Assembly (NCBI GenBank): GCA_944364615.1 | Contig: CALVWF010000002.1 | Location: forward strand, 62,001 to 126,000 | Length of the DNA stretch: 64,000 nucleotides | Direction: 5' to 3' | Source of the DNA: an uncultured Clostridia bacterium | GTDB lineage: Bacteria; Bacillota; Clostridia; Christensenellales; CAG-314 | Part shown: piece after piece, positions 62,939 to 64,000 of the stretch | Position numbering within the stretch: position 1 is the first letter of the stretch | Layout of the letters: each line of letters begins with the position of its first letter | Notes under the pieces: model-generated | Seen by the model: only the letters and a program-made list of their open reading frames with translations | What the model was told of the DNA's origin: nothing | Databases searched by the model: none | Program-made: the position numbers and the translations under genes

Positions 62939-63179
62939 TGCCGACAAAAAAGGCAAAAAGAAAAAAATAAATTACGTAGACGACGGTCACACGGTTTACA
63001 GTATGGACGGAGTAGACGGACCTTTCTGGAAAAGAGGCAAGAACGACGGCGTCGGTCTCACCCGGAAGGAACGTTGGGCGGTTATAAAGGCTGCCTTTAC
63101 GACATATCTGCCAGCGTTTTTGTGCGTGATATGCTGTTTTGCAATCGCGGTAATACTGATAGGTCTGTGGCTTGGTTAA
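62922..63179 (+). CDS. Small basic membrane protein, function unknown
   Basis: The 85-residue protein has a very basic N-terminus ([14 protein letters not shown]), a stretch DGHTVYSMDGVDGPFWKRG, and one C-terminal membrane helix (about 60-83). The pattern is typical of small inner-membrane proteins seen in Clostridia, often near transport or secretion genes, but I do not know a function. It overlaps the oppF end by 17 bases and ends 16 bases before the subtilase gene, so it is part of the operon. The ATG at 62922 has AAGAAGAAAAG upstream rather than a clear site. Confidence 0.6.
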   Translation: MKKKNNADKKGKKKKINYVDDGHTVYSMDGVDGPFWKRGKNDGVGLTRKERWAVIKAAFTTYLPAFLCVICCFAIAVILIGLWLG

Positions 63180-63195
63180 AAGGAGTTTTGGTTAA

Positions 63196-64000
63196 ATGCG
63201 TAAGATAATTATTTGCTTGTTAATGGTAATAGTGATGTTCAGCCTTGTGGCTTGCGACGCACTCGGCGTTGTCGTCACACCTGATACAAGCGCGGAAAGC
63301 GGACAGTTGGGCGTGCTCAGAACAGATTCCAAACTGACGCAGGATCAGTTGATGTCACAAATCAAGGCCGAGTACCTCATCGAAAACAACGGTTACAGAG
63401 CGGATGACGATGTAGTCGTAATGGTTACTTTGAAGGACGAGGCACTTATAGACACCTACAACAGACGTTACAGCAATGAGATTTCATCCGTAGGCGAATA
63501 TGCCAAGACTGCCGAAGGCGTCGAACAGGTGCAGAAAATTGCCGAAAAGCAGGATAGATTGTTGTCTGCTTTAAAAGCGGACGGTCTTATAGAAGATGTG
63601 GAATATACTTATACCACAGTCATAAATGCCGTTGCAATTACCGTAAAATACGGCAATCTTGACAGACTCGACGACTACACGCTGGTGGACGACGTTATAC
63701 TGTCGGAAACATACAACCTTCCGCAGTCTACCGAATCCACGGAAAAGACGGTGGTGGAAAACGACGTTGACGTTTACCCCACAGGTATATTCGATTCGAG
63801 CAACGTTTCTTACAGCGGAATACACACAGCCGTTGCTATACTGGACTCCGGTTTCGATTGCAGTCACTCGGTTTTTGCCAATCAGCCCGAGGGCGAACTG
63901 CTCATTACAAGAAACAAGGTTTCCGACATGCTCAGCAATACTCAAGAGGTCAGCAACGCAGTAAAGGGAACGCCCGGACTTAAAGTTTCCGACGTTTATT
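63196..64000 (+). CDS. Subtilisin-like (S8) serine protease lipoprotein, 3' end outside window
   Basis: 268 codons are in the window. The protein has a lipoprotein signal (MRKIIICLLM, lipobox LVAC with Cys20), a likely I9-type propeptide (about 60-150, with VVVMVTLKDEALID), and the first catalytic motif of subtilisins, AILDSGFDCSH with Asp217. His and Ser motifs lie beyond the end. AAGGAG lies about ten bases before the ATG. As the last gene seen in the opp operon, a cell-surface protease fits the supply of peptides to OppABCDF. Confidence 0.8.
   Translation, partial: MRKIIICLLMVIVMFSLVACDALGVVVTPDTSAESGQLGVLRTDSKLTQDQLMSQIKAEYLIENNGYRADDDVVVMVTLKDEALIDTYNRRYSNEISSVGEYAKTAEGVEQVQKIAEKQDRLLSALKADGLIEDVEYTYTTVINAVAITVKYGNLDRLDDYTLVDDVILSETYNLPQSTESTEKTVVENDVDVYPTGIFDSSNVSYSGIHTAVAILDSGFDCSHSVFANQPEGELLITRNKVSDMLSNTQEVSNAVKGTPGLKVSDVY

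Noticed and set aside
1..64000. tRNA, rRNA, CRISPR arrays, transposase or integrase genes
   Set aside because: I scanned the intergenic regions for tRNA-like and repeat-spacer patterns and the long open frames for mobile-element proteins and found none.

Overview
The window looks like a chromosomal segment of a Gram-positive Bacillota, most likely an uncultured gut-type member of Clostridia (inference). The evidence is: sigma-A promoters of the TTGACA-N17-TATAAT type, strong AGGAG ribosome sites, TTG/GTG starts, a Spo0A homologue, WhiA, a GlgC/GlgD pair, an M-box riboswitch before mgtE, and many lipoproteins with LxxC lipoboxes. I see no rRNA, tRNA, CRISPR array, prophage or insertion sequence. 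The content is mainly core and metabolic genes with a few unusual fusions and structured leaders.

Left part (1-14100): the 3' end of metG; an operon of a YfbR-like nucleotidase, a degenerate ABC-type ATPase and an S41 protease; a divergent pair of small unrecognised genes; a cysteine desulfurase divergent from a DUF3343 gene around a 16-bp palindrome; then nth, a GltD-like flavoprotein, obgE, yhbY, and a glycogen operon glgC-glgD-glgA with a small phosphodiesterase.

Middle (14200-40500): an AT-rich pentapeptide-repeat gene; typA; galK and a MATE exporter; mgtE behind an M-box; a small membrane protein; spo0A; a TetR regulator; an XRE-cupin regulator followed by potABCD; a MacB-like ABC protein; a cytosolic GH20 hexosaminidase; pfkA; an ApbE/NusG-II fusion followed by a Gx-transporter (EetB-like) gene and a pyridoxamine kinase; and an MFS transporter.

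Right part (40700-64000): an orphan solute-binding protein with murB, a PHP hydrolase, whiA and dnaE; a heterodimeric ABC exporter behind a structured leader; a TrmA/RlmD-type rRNA methyltransferase; a GNAT; and an eight-gene peptide-uptake locus (InlB-like lipoprotein, oppABCDF, a small membrane protein, and the start of a subtilisin-like lipoprotein cut by the window end). Within this locus several proteins carry unusual extensions, and oppB is preceded by a hairpin that could bring a distant Shine-Dalgarno into register.

The best candidates for something not well described are the ApbE-NusG-II fusion locus, the opp/subtilase locus with its leader hairpin, the degenerate ATPase next to the S41 protease, the structured leader before the ABC exporter, and the divergent small-gene pair. 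All functional statements are from sequence reading and family knowledge; no searches were run.
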